Of a stretch of 25,033 nucleotides of DNA, positions 15,863-22,440 are shown piece after piece. The translations under genes were made by a program, and so were the position numbers. Below the pieces are notes generated by a model, which did no database searches, had not been told where the DNA came from, and worked only from the letters and a program-made list of their open reading frames with translations. Within the stretch, counting starts at the first letter, position 1; each line of letters starts with the position of its first letter. The DNA comes from a virus, in the IMG/VR virus record IMGVR_UViG_3300042197_002432, positions 1-25,033 of that record; one strand, written 5' to 3'.

Positions 15863-16242
15863 TCATATACCCCTGGAACTATAAACTGGCCATTTAGATA
15901 TAACCATCCTGGTTCTGCAAGCTCGGCGTATCGCTGAATATCTTTATGAACATGAACAAGTTGGGGGTTAGATAAGAATCCAGCCTGGGCCATCTCGTTA
16001 CATAAAATTTGATCAAACTCCCCCTCTACTGCAAAAGATACGCAAAACAGTCCGTTTACCATCTCACATTCTGAGAAGCTATTTGCTCTTAATAGCCTAT
16101 CTGCAATCTCATCTTTTACTCCAATAAAAAAGGCAACTTCGTTATCAATTACAAAGGCTATCTGTTTTGCAGACTCTCCTAGAGCCACCTTGCTCTGTTT
16201 TACCCCTGGTATAAACCAGTCTTCTTCTTGTAAATTAATCAT
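15859..16242 (-). CDS. Unknown protein with internal duplication (127 aa)
   Basis: The protein has two related halves. AFVIDNEVAFFIGVKDEIAD (about residues 29-48) and FAVEGEFDQILCNEMAQAGF (about 70-89) both read as beta-hairpin then helix. Each is followed by a short segment; the second ends SNPQLVHV. The C-terminus PGWLYLNGQFIVPGVYE recalls the W-x-Y-x-x-x-x-F ending of small phage proteins found near fibre genes. No function is known to me. The ATG lacks a ribosome site but has a strong promoter with its -10 box 6 nt upstream, so the mRNA is probably leaderless. Its stop overlaps the start of the zinc-knuckle gene. Confidence 0.75.
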   Translation of the reverse strand: MINLQEEDWFIPGVKQSKVALGESAKQIAFVIDNEVAFFIGVKDEIADRLLRANSFSECEMVNGLFCVSFAVEGEFDQILCNEMAQAGFLSNPQLVHVHKDIQRYAELAEPGWLYLNGQFIVPGVYE

Positions 16243-16248
16243 ATCTAG

Positions 16249-16277
16249 ATTATACCTTTTCTATTAGATTTTGTAAA
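16249..16277 (-). promoter_or_regulatory. Strong sigma70-type promoter, probably leaderless
   Basis: TTTACA (16272-16277), a 17-bp spacer and TATAAT (16249-16254) read on the minus strand. Six bases (CTAGAT) separate the -10 box from the ATG of the 127-residue gene. Transcription would start at or just before the ATG, leaving no room for a Shine-Dalgarno sequence, and none is present. AAAAGG precedes the -10 box as in the holin promoter. Confidence 0.65.
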
Positions 16278-16288
16278 TAGATTACTTG

Positions 16289-17755
16289 TCATCCGTAGCT
16301 TGCACAACATGTTGTTCTTGATCCATCTGAGTTGTTATTAGCTGTACAGTCTCCTACGTTGTAGCATTGGAAATAATTATTGCTAGCCGAGTTTGTAACA
16401 TCATAACTCTTACAGTTGTATTTATAAGAAGTACAGGTTGGAGCTGGGTTTGTAGACTGACATGCTGGATAACTTGTTCCAAAACTGCACTGTCTGGAAT
16501 ATCCAGTTCCGCTTCCAGAATTATCATAACCAGGTTTTGTATAACTACAATTTCCTGCTCCGCCTCCTTGATATGACTCTGTACAATACCATTCGTTTAC
16601 TGGAGCACAGCATCCGCAAGACCCACTTAACTGTTGATAGCTAACCTGTATTTCTTGATTAACGTTTCCACAGCTATAATCATAAGAGTATCCGTCCCAT
16701 GATCCATTTATTAAAATTGTTCTACGTGCTGCGTAAGTCCAAGTTTGATACCCTACTGTATAGGTTCCATCACAAGCGGTTCTGCTGCTTACTGGACCGC
16801 TTATAGCATCCCCATATGCTTGACAAGATCCATATGTTGTTGTAGTTGGTGGAGTACATGATCTAGTTACTGCATAGCTACCGCTTTCATTATATGTATT
16901 ACCGCAATTATCTGTTCTGCTACGAGATGATGCCGTTCCAGATTCTGTACCAGATGGACAGCTTCCGCTCCAAGTGATGTTGCTATAAGACCAACCAGAG
17001 TAGGAAGAAATACTACACGGAGCAGTATATCCACATAATCCGTCTATTTGATTACTACTTGTAACTGTTAATATATCAGTTGTCCCACATCCATCTGTTG
17101 AATACGAGGATCCGTCCCAAACTCCGTTTGCATAAATCTTTTTTCTAGTGTTATATCTATATGTTGTTCTTTCTTGATAATATGTACTAGAACAGCCAGT
17201 GCTATTTCCCAAGTTTGCTATTGGACTACCATATGCTTCACAAGGACCGTAAGTTATTGTTGGTGGTGTAACATATCCACACTGTCCATTAACCTGAGAA
17301 CTACTTGTTATAGATCTAGAAATTGTTGGGCTACATCCAGATGAAGTATAAGAAGACCCATCCCAAACACCGTCAGCATATATCTTTTTTCTTGTATCAT
17401 ATTGATAATCTGTGTACTCTTGATAATATTCTCCAGAACATTGGTTTCCAGTACCTACAATAGAACCGCTTCCATACGCTTCGCAGGGTCCGTATGTGTA
17501 TGTAATTGGATTTACATAACTATAATAAGAAAATGGAATAACAGTTCCAATATTAACAGTAGACCCACTAGATATAGATTGAGACTGAATGTAATTCGTT
17601 AAACCTGAGTCAGAAGTGTTTGTTGTTGATTCAGAATATGCAAGTCCTAGAGAAGAAAGTAAAGACTGAGCTTGTTCTCTAGTTAATCCTGATAGATTTG
17701 GAATTGTTACTTTTCTTATTCCGCCTCGACTGGGTCTACCAGATCTTCTACGCAT
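16289..17755 (-). CDS. PASTA-domain, Cys/Tyr-rich repeat surface protein (488 aa)
   Basis: A basic N-terminus (MRRRSGRPSRGG) is followed by one PASTA domain at about residues 15-80 (VTIPNLSGLTREQAQSLLSS to GSTVNIGTVIPF). PASTA domains bind peptidoglycan stems or beta-lactams in Gram-positive Ser/Thr kinases and PBPs. Three ~78-residue repeats lie at about 84-162, 166-245 and 305-384, each of the type TYGPCEAYG, YYQE, TRKKIYADGVWDGSSY, GC, CGY. A Cys-rich end follows. I count 28 Cys, and Tyr is about one residue in ten. There is no signal peptide, so it is more likely a virion protein than an exported one. It sits between fibre genes, one base after the 663-residue fibre. Its likely role is host cell-wall recognition. 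Its disulfides would have to form after lysis or outside the cell. Confidence 0.8.
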   Translation of the reverse strand: MRRRSGRPSRGGIRKVTIPNLSGLTREQAQSLLSSLGLAYSESTTNTSDSGLTNYIQSQSISSGSTVNIGTVIPFSYYSYVNPITYTYGPCEAYGSGSIVGTGNQCSGEYYQEYTDYQYDTRKKIYADGVWDGSSYTSSGCSPTISRSITSSSQVNGQCGYVTPPTITYGPCEAYGSPIANLGNSTGCSSTYYQERTTYRYNTRKKIYANGVWDGSSYSTDGCGTTDILTVTSSNQIDGLCGYTAPCSISSYSGWSYSNITWSGSCPSGTESGTASSRSRTDNCGNTYNESGSYAVTRSCTPPTTTTYGSCQAYGDAISGPVSSRTACDGTYTVGYQTWTYAARRTILINGSWDGYSYDYSCGNVNQEIQVSYQQLSGSCGCCAPVNEWYCTESYQGGGAGNCSYTKPGYDNSGSGTGYSRQCSFGTSYPACQSTNPAPTCTSYKYNCKSYDVTNSASNNYFQCYNVGDCTANNNSDGSRTTCCASYG

Positions 17756-17756
17756 T

Positions 17757-19748
17757 TTAAGCGCTCAAATCGCCGAGAACAACCCAAGAATTTAAAGCTC
17801 TTTTTATAAGAGTTGCACTACTCCATTGAGTACGCAATTTTAATCCAGGTGTAGCATTTGGAGTAAATCCATTTCCTGCAATAGTTACTTGAGAAGATCC
17901 TGTCTGTAATATGTCTACTGAGTAACCAACTGGAAATGCAGTAGAATCTGTTATTGTTACAGTTCCGCCTGCAGACATTTCAATAATCTTGCCAGAGTCT
18001 ACTGGTAAAATTGTGTAACTTGAAGATTTAGAATTTATTGTTATTGTGTTTTGAGATTGTACAGAAATTGATCCTTGCATTGAAGAATGATATTGACATG
18101 CGTAATAAAGATCATCTGGGGCGCTTTGTGGAAGCTCTACTAAAATATGCCCTGCTGCTGTACCGTTACCTGTTATGCCAGTTGAATATACGTTACCTGA
18201 GCTATATGCGCCAGATACTGTCTGAATCCAAAACGGGTGGCCTGGAGCATTGATATGAATTCTATACTTCTTTCCTTTTTCAAAATAAATTAATCCGTTA
18301 GCTACACCATTTACTGTATATGACCCACTTCCAGAGTTTGTAATATAATAATCAACTGAAGGTTCTGTTAAATTTAATTTTAAATCTAGTGCTGTTTGTG
18401 TTGCTGTAGATACTGGTTTGTTAGCATCTGAAGTATTGTCTACATTTCCTAGCCCAACCATTGATTTTGAAATACCGCCAACTGTTCCAGTAAAAGTTGG
18501 TGACTCAATTGGAGCCTTTGTGCCTAAAGATGTAGATACTGTTGTAGCAAAATTTTCATCGTCTCCAAGTGCCGCTGCTAACTCATTTAAAGTATTTAAT
18601 GTTTCTGGAGCGGTATCTACTAAATTAGTAATTGCTGTTTCGACATAAGTTTCTGTAGCATATCCAGTTAAACTTGGAATAGTTGGCTTATTGGTCAAAT
18701 CATCATATGAACCAGAAAACAGCGTAGGCTTACTTGTTAAATCATCGTAGCTGCCGCTAAACAATGTTGGTTTGTTAATTAAATCATTATATTCACCACT
18801 GAAGATATTAGGTTTATCAGTAAGGTCATTATAAGATCCGCTAAACAATGTTGGAAGTCCAGTAAGGCTATTATATGCACCGTCAAATAAGGTCGGCTTG
18901 CCTGTTAAACTTTCATAGTCTCCATCAAAAAGAGTTGGCTTTTGCAGGATATTGTCCCAAAGAATATTTGGAATATCTCTACCGTCTATGTTTAATCTTT
19001 TACCAGCTCCAATGTTTGTCCAGTATAAAGTATTATCAGTTGGAATACTTTCGTTATCAAAATTAGCTACAAATATATTTCCGCCATCCCAAACTATATC
19101 TCCAGCCAAATATCTTGTGTTCTCTCCGCCAGGAAGCAGGTAGTGGTTTGCTGTCCACTTAACGGCTCCTAGTGCAATATTAGGTCTGTTTATTAAATCG
19201 TTATAGTTTCCGCTAAACAATGATGGCGTATTTGATAAGTTATTATAGTCTGTTACAATTTCTGAATCTCTTGCAATGTTAGAAGGAATATAAGAGTCTG
19301 GAATTAATGCGTTTCCATCTAAAGGGGCAACTCCGTCAATGTTACCTACATCCCCAACTGGAACATATTGTCCATCTATAGAGTTTCCAAGTCCTGCAAC
19401 TGCGGTATCTGTATAATCATTTGCTCCCTGAATTGCAGTTGATAGATCTGTGGCAAGCACTACGTCTGGCCCTGTATCTAAAACTATGTAGTTACCTTCA
19501 TCGTTATATGTAACGGTAATATTAGATCCTGTTGATATAAAATTTGTTAGAGCGCTATATATAGCATCTTGAGATATTTCATCAATTTCAAATTTATTAA
19601 GAGGAAGTAAAGAATTCCATAAAGTTGTTCCGTCGCCAATTTTTATTGTTTTTAATACTGTATCATATCCAAGTTCTCCGCCAAGTAAAGGTACGGTGGA
19701 AGAATCCCATTGTGCGGTAGTTCCTCTTTTTATTCTTATCTTTGGCAT
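17757..19748 (-). CDS. Tail fibre protein with cupredoxin-like domain (663 aa)
   Basis: Residues 1-49 (IRIKRGTTAQWDSSTVPLLG, GELGYDT, IKIGDGTTLWNSL) match the N-terminal domain of Mtd-like and other fibre proteins. A QD-YND module lies at 59-92. Residues about 168-192 and 270-357 carry 14-residue repeats of the type KPTLFSGSYDDLTS. SKSMVGLGNVDNTSDANKPV (428-447) is a common fibre module. Residues about 464-565 form a cupredoxin-like domain with possible copper ligands His504 (PGHPFWIQ), Cys551, His554 and Met557 (YYACQYHSSMQGSISV). The tip is a beta-rich C-terminus ending WVVLGDLSA. The ATG overlaps the upstream stop (TAATG). It is probably a trimeric fibre. Confidence 0.9.
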   Translation of the reverse strand: MPKIRIKRGTTAQWDSSTVPLLGGELGYDTVLKTIKIGDGTTLWNSLLPLNKFEIDEISQDAIYSALTNFISTGSNITVTYNDEGNYIVLDTGPDVVLATDLSTAIQGANDYTDTAVAGLGNSIDGQYVPVGDVGNIDGVAPLDGNALIPDSYIPSNIARDSEIVTDYNNLSNTPSLFSGNYNDLINRPNIALGAVKWTANHYLLPGGENTRYLAGDIVWDGGNIFVANFDNESIPTDNTLYWTNIGAGKRLNIDGRDIPNILWDNILQKPTLFDGDYESLTGKPTLFDGAYNSLTGLPTLFSGSYNDLTDKPNIFSGEYNDLINKPTLFSGSYDDLTSKPTLFSGSYDDLTNKPTIPSLTGYATETYVETAITNLVDTAPETLNTLNELAAALGDDENFATTVSTSLGTKAPIESPTFTGTVGGISKSMVGLGNVDNTSDANKPVSTATQTALDLKLNLTEPSVDYYITNSGSGSYTVNGVANGLIYFEKGKKYRIHINAPGHPFWIQTVSGAYSSGNVYSTGITGNGTAAGHILVELPQSAPDDLYYACQYHSSMQGSISVQSQNTITINSKSSSYTILPVDSGKIIEMSAGGTVTITDSTAFPVGYSVDILQTGSSQVTIAGNGFTPNATPGLKLRTQWSSATLIKRALNSWVVLGDLSA
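18054..18359 (-). other. Cupredoxin-like domain within the 663-residue fibre
   Basis: This stretch encodes about 100 residues with a GHPFWIQT strand and the closing motif YYACQYHSSMQGSISV. Type 1 copper sites use His, Cys, His and Met in this order, with the last three on the loop before the final strand. Similar CxxHxxMxG modules occur repeatedly in marine phage proteins. The ligand set is complete in sequence, but copper binding has not been shown here, and the short Cys-His-Met loop may instead be purely structural. Confidence 0.65.
18680..18948 (-). repeat. Tandem 42-bp coding repeats in fibre shaft
   Basis: Six consecutive 14-codon units of the type KP-[TN]-[LI]-F-[DS]-G-x-Y-[DNE]-[DS]-L-[TI] lie inside the 663-residue fibre (residues about 270-357), with a diverged partial copy earlier. 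The DNA copies have diverged at synonymous sites, so the array is old or under selection at the protein level. It probably forms an elongated shaft. Confidence 0.75.
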
Positions 19749-19999
19749 TATGGAGTACCACCATCAATTACATCTGAAGCTGGAATTTGCGTTGCTTCTA
19801 CAGAGTAAATTGCTCCATCGTATGTATGAATGTGATCTAGTATTCCAGTAATAGCTCCGCCAACTGGATTCCATTCTAGCCCATCAAAATACCTTAGCTC
19901 TTCTGATATAGAGTTGTAGTAAATATCGCCAATTCTGGCAGAGACAGGATTATCTTCTAATACTACCGCATGAAGAGGAACTAATCTTTTTACAGACAT
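19748..19999 (-). CDS. Small fibre-associated protein (83 aa)
   Basis: The protein reads RLVPLHAVVLEDNPVSARIG, then DIYYNSISEELRYFDGLEWN, then a loop with HIHTYDGAIYSVEATQIPAS. The middle section is one copy of the G-D-I-Y-x-N-S...Y-F-D-G-x-x-W module shared by most fibre proteins here. It may join the 405- and 663-residue fibres or be a small virion component. GGAGGAATTGA before the ATG is a strong ribosome site. The stop overlaps the start of the 663-residue gene. Confidence 0.8.
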   Translation of the reverse strand: MSVKRLVPLHAVVLEDNPVSARIGDIYYNSISEELRYFDGLEWNPVGGAITGILDHIHTYDGAIYSVEATQIPASDVIDGGTP

Positions 20000-20010
20000 T
20001 CAATTCCTCC

Positions 20011-21228
20011 TTAGCCTACGATTACTACCGTATATGCTCCAGAAGCAGGTGCTGCTGTAAATCCTAGTGTAACAACAGTTGAAGAAGTTCTGACAACATC
20101 ACACTCTACTGTGTCATATGTTGCAGTATCGTATACATTAACAACAACTTCTCTTGTTCCTAAGTTATGAGTAACTGGATATTGATATGTTGTTCCATCT
20201 CCAACTACTGCTGTAAATTTTCTTGTTATTGCATGATAATTTGTGCCATCATTTGTAAGTGTCCATTTATCTGAGGACTCATTCCAAAGTAGCTCTACGT
20301 CAGATGAATTTCCACGCTCTACACGGATACCAGCATCAACTGTTGGATCTCCTGTAAAGTCGGTATTAAGGTTGATCTTATTATCAACAATATTTACCTG
20401 AGTTGTGTTTACTGAATTAATTGTTCCTGTTACGTTTAAGTTACCGCCAACGTTTAAGTTGTTGGTAATTGTTACATCGTCTGGAAGACCAATTGTTACT
20501 TGTGCGCCTTCTCCAGATGTAGGAACAACTGTAATTTCATTTAAAGTTCCCTGGATATCTTTTACATAATCTCCAGTTGTTTGTGTGCCAAGGTTAACAT
20601 TCTTGATTGATACTGCGCCTGCAGTTACAGTAAAATCTTCGTCTGCAAAAGATGCAATACCTTTGTTTGTGGTAGATGCGTCTTCTCCAGTAATTGTAAT
20701 TGTATGAAGAGATTCATCAGTTGTATAAGTAGTGTCTATTCCTTCTCCGCCAACAAATTTAATTGAATCTGTTAATAGATCTAGCTTATATCCACCATGA
20801 GCATTATCTGCTCCTAAATCTAGTTGAGTTGCAACATCAACAACTCCAGCTGCAGTCAATCGACCTTGCTGATCTACGGTAAATGTAGGAATCTGTGTTG
20901 TTGATCCATAGGATCCTGCAGTTACGGCTGTATCATCTAGCCTTACTGTTGTTGTTCCAGCTGCGTCGTCGTATGTTGTTGTTATTGCTATTCCGCCAAG
21001 TACAGAAGATCCAATAATATCTTGAACCGCTTCTGTAGAAGCATTCATTGCTACCCATGGACCATTTTCATTTAGTTGTCCATTGTAGTAGTACATCGTG
21101 TTGTTCGATGTATCATAATAAATCTGTCCAGTTACAGGAGCTGAAGGTGCTGAGCTTAATCCCTGAATTCTGGCATTCTGAAGCTCATTCTTATTAAGAT
21201 TGATATCAGTTACAAATAATCTTGCCAT
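20011..21228 (-). CDS. Tail fibre protein (405 aa)
   Basis: The N-terminus ARLFVTDINLNKNELQNARI is followed by a short tyrosine module PVTGQIYYDTSNNTMYYYNG (31-50) and a QD-YDD module (EAVQDIIG to TTTYDDAAG, 66-91). A beta-rich repeat shaft comes next. Residues about 255-330 (NNLNVGGNLNVTGTINSVNT, VNIVDNKINLNTD, DAGIRVERG, LLWNESSDKWTL) form a module common in T4-like cyanophage fibres. The C-terminal domain (YPVTHNLGTREVVVNVYDTA to GAYTVVIVG) is a beta-sandwich also recognisable at the end of the 151-residue protein upstream. AGGGAGA lies about 8 nt before the ATG. It is probably a side fibre or part of the baseplate periphery. Confidence 0.88.
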   Translation of the reverse strand: MARLFVTDINLNKNELQNARIQGLSSAPSAPVTGQIYYDTSNNTMYYYNGQLNENGPWVAMNASTEAVQDIIGSSVLGGIAITTTYDDAAGTTTVRLDDTAVTAGSYGSTTQIPTFTVDQQGRLTAAGVVDVATQLDLGADNAHGGYKLDLLTDSIKFVGGEGIDTTYTTDESLHTITITGEDASTTNKGIASFADEDFTVTAGAVSIKNVNLGTQTTGDYVKDIQGTLNEITVVPTSGEGAQVTIGLPDDVTITNNLNVGGNLNVTGTINSVNTTQVNIVDNKINLNTDFTGDPTVDAGIRVERGNSSDVELLWNESSDKWTLTNDGTNYHAITRKFTAVVGDGTTYQYPVTHNLGTREVVVNVYDTATYDTVECDVVRTSSTVVTLGFTAAPASGAYTVVIVG

Positions 21229-21242
21229 TTGCTATTTCTCCC

Positions 21243-21698
21243 TTAAGACAGGTATGCTGTCCCGCCGAATGGTTGAGCCATTGTCAGCGTAATTTTGTTA
21301 ATACTATTATAGTCTATTCCTGTTTCTAATATGTCGCCTGCGCTATTTTTAACAGTTACGTTTGGGTTATAACCCATGTTGTGCTCTATTTCCAAGTAAT
21401 AGTAGGTTCCAGCATTTACCACCTGATTGATGGAAAATGGATATGTAAGGGTGCTTGTGCTTAAAAGATAGTTTGTTGCTCCCGACCAAGAGGCGTCGTT
21501 TGGTTTTGGGCCATAAAATCTAGTTGTCTGCTTGTCATAGTAAAAATCTCCTTCAAAGCCTAGGTTGTCGGCTGGAGCGCCATTTCCATTAAGAATTGTT
21601 TTACCACGAGGTCCCTGAATTCCAGCTGTAGGAATAACGACTTTTTTAACTTCTTGCGTTACTACAACATTTGGAATATTACTATTAGATATTGGCAT
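21243..21698 (-). CDS. Short fibre protein with collagen-like start (151 aa)
   Basis: Residues about 25-62 read GIQGPRGKTILNGNGAPADN followed by GFEGDFYYDKQTTRFYGPKP, the usual collagen-like plus tyrosine module of phage fibres. The C-terminal half (YYLEIEHNMGYNPNVTVKNS to GGTAYLS) resembles the C-terminal domain of the next fibre, with the shared HN[LM]G motif. It is probably a short fibre or adaptor. The ATG overlaps the upstream stop (TAATG), so it is coupled to the 115-residue gene. Confidence 0.83.
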   Translation of the reverse strand: MPISNSNIPNVVVTQEVKKVVIPTAGIQGPRGKTILNGNGAPADNLGFEGDFYYDKQTTRFYGPKPNDASWSGATNYLLSTSTLTYPFSINQVVNAGTYYYLEIEHNMGYNPNVTVKNSAGDILETGIDYNSINKITLTMAQPFGGTAYLS

Positions 21699-22045
21699 TA
21701 TATTGTCACCGATCTGCTCAATGTGATGAACCCTTCAAGCAATTTTGTTTTATTTAGATTACTGTCTGTCAGCATAATGTCATACGAAGACTTAGGGTAA
21801 AATAGTTTGTTTGTTTGAGTAGGGGTCATCTTAATAGTTAATCTTCCATTGGGTTCGTCTATAATTATTCCGCCCGCTGGTGATGTTAAAGAAAATGCTA
21901 ACTTGCTTCCGCCTTTAGTATCACGAACTTGAAGTTTTGCTGAACAATCTGTAAGGTCAATTGGAGCATCATTTTCATCTTTATATTCAATTGTGAATGT
22001 AAAGGTTGTATTCTGGTCTATTTCCCAGTTTTTCTGTCCTGCCAT
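21698..22045 (-). CDS. Baseplate/fibre-adaptor-like beta protein (115 aa)
   Basis: The pattern NWEIDQNTTFTFTIEYKDEN, APIDLTDCSAKLQVRDTKGG and RLTIKMTPTQTNKL, ending YDIMLTD and EGFITLSRSVTI, matches small immunoglobulin-like proteins found at the start of fibre operons, similar in style to the N-terminal domain of BppU-type baseplate proteins. It probably links fibres to the baseplate or tail tip. TAGGAGATTTAGAAA before the ATG gives a good ribosome site. It is the first gene after the terminator that follows the holin-like gene. Confidence 0.8.
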   Translation of the reverse strand: MAGQKNWEIDQNTTFTFTIEYKDENDAPIDLTDCSAKLQVRDTKGGSKLAFSLTSPAGGIIIDEPNGRLTIKMTPTQTNKLFYPKSSYDIMLTDSNLNKTKLLEGFITLSRSVTI

Positions 22046-22066
22046 TTTCTAAATCTCCTAAATAGG

Positions 22067-22096
22067 AAAACTCCTATGCTTATTTTAGCACAGGAG
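22067..22096 (-). terminator. Rho-independent terminator after the holin-like gene
   Basis: On the minus strand CTCCTGTGCT and AGCATAGGAG pair over 10 bp with one G-U wobble, around a 6-nt loop (AAAATA), and are followed at once by TTTTCC. The U-run is short but the stem is strong. It lies about 24 bp after the holin-like stop. The plus-strand direction has no T-run, so it serves the minus strand only. Some read-through into the fibre genes is likely, because I see no clear promoter between it and the next start. Confidence 0.75.
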
Positions 22097-22119
22097 CCGT
22101 CCTAATTACTTACTGAATT

Positions 22120-22350
22120 TTACTTCTTGGTAAACCCAAATGAACTTTCGTTTGGATTAAGTGCTTTCAAAATAACTGGTAGACAAGCCGCAATACCACC
22201 CTTGATTAGGTCTCCTGGGTCAGTATTTCCAGTCATGTAAAGAGCAATGGCTGCACCTAAAAAGTGACGACCATAGCTTGCTAACGCTGCTAGAATTTTC
22301 TCTTGCATTGTTACCTTTCCATCATTGTTAAGATCTTCTTTTGTTGCCAA
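22120..22350 (-). CDS. Putative holin-like membrane protein with EF-hand loop
   Basis: The protein has 76 residues. Residues 6-17 (DLNNDGKVTMQE) form a full EF-hand calcium loop: Asp1, Asn3, Asp5, Gly6, Val8 and Glu12 are all in place. Two hydrophobic stretches follow, about 25-40 (SYGRHFLGAAIALYMTG) and 47-64 (DLIKGGIAACLPVILKAL), joined by NTDPGD. The C-terminus LNPNESSFGFTKK is polar and basic. Size and pattern fit small phage holins, which make lesions in the cytoplasmic membrane at lysis; no endolysin is in the window. The start is TTG with a perfect AAGGAGG 7 nt upstream. It has its own promoter and terminator. A non-lytic small membrane protein is the main alternative. Confidence 0.65.
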   Translation of the reverse strand: MATKEDLNNDGKVTMQEKILAALASYGRHFLGAAIALYMTGNTDPGDLIKGGIAACLPVILKALNPNESSFGFTKK

Positions 22351-22368
22351 TTTAGATCCTCCTTATTT

Positions 22369-22406
22369 CTGGGCCGTGTGCCCAGGAATTTTGGGTTTTA
22401 CCCCAA
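22369..22406 (-). promoter_or_regulatory. Two hairpins upstream of the holin-like start
   Basis: CTGGGC/GCCCAG (22369-22374 with 22380-22385, 5-nt loop) lies just before the AAGGAGG site. TTGGG/CCCAA (22391-22395 with 22402-22406, 6-nt loop) sits at the predicted transcription start. Neither is followed by a U-run, so they are not terminators. They could time or limit translation of a lysis gene or stabilise its mRNA; this is inference. Confidence 0.45.
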
Positions 22407-22411
22407 TCTTT

Positions 22412-22440
22412 ATTATATACCTTTTAAGCAGAAATGTCTA
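22412..22440 (-). promoter_or_regulatory. Sigma70-type promoter for the holin-like gene
   Basis: TAGACA (22435-22440), a 17-bp spacer and TATAAT (22412-22417) read on the minus strand, overlapping the last codons of the reductase gene. Transcription would start near 22405 and give a leader of about 55 nt. AAAAGG precedes the box (as AAAAGGTATATAAT), as at 16249-16260. Both hexamers and the spacing are close to ideal. Confidence 0.65.

Noticed and set aside
18680-18948. Regular ~42-bp repeats suggestive of a CRISPR array
   Set aside because: The units are contiguous, in frame, diverged at synonymous sites and encode a repeated fibre motif; there are no constant repeats separated by unique spacers.
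17757-19748. Diversity-generating retroelement, because the fibre has an Mtd-like N-terminus
   Set aside because: No reverse transcriptase, template repeat or variable C-type lectin end was found in the window; this N-terminal domain is common in ordinary fibres.
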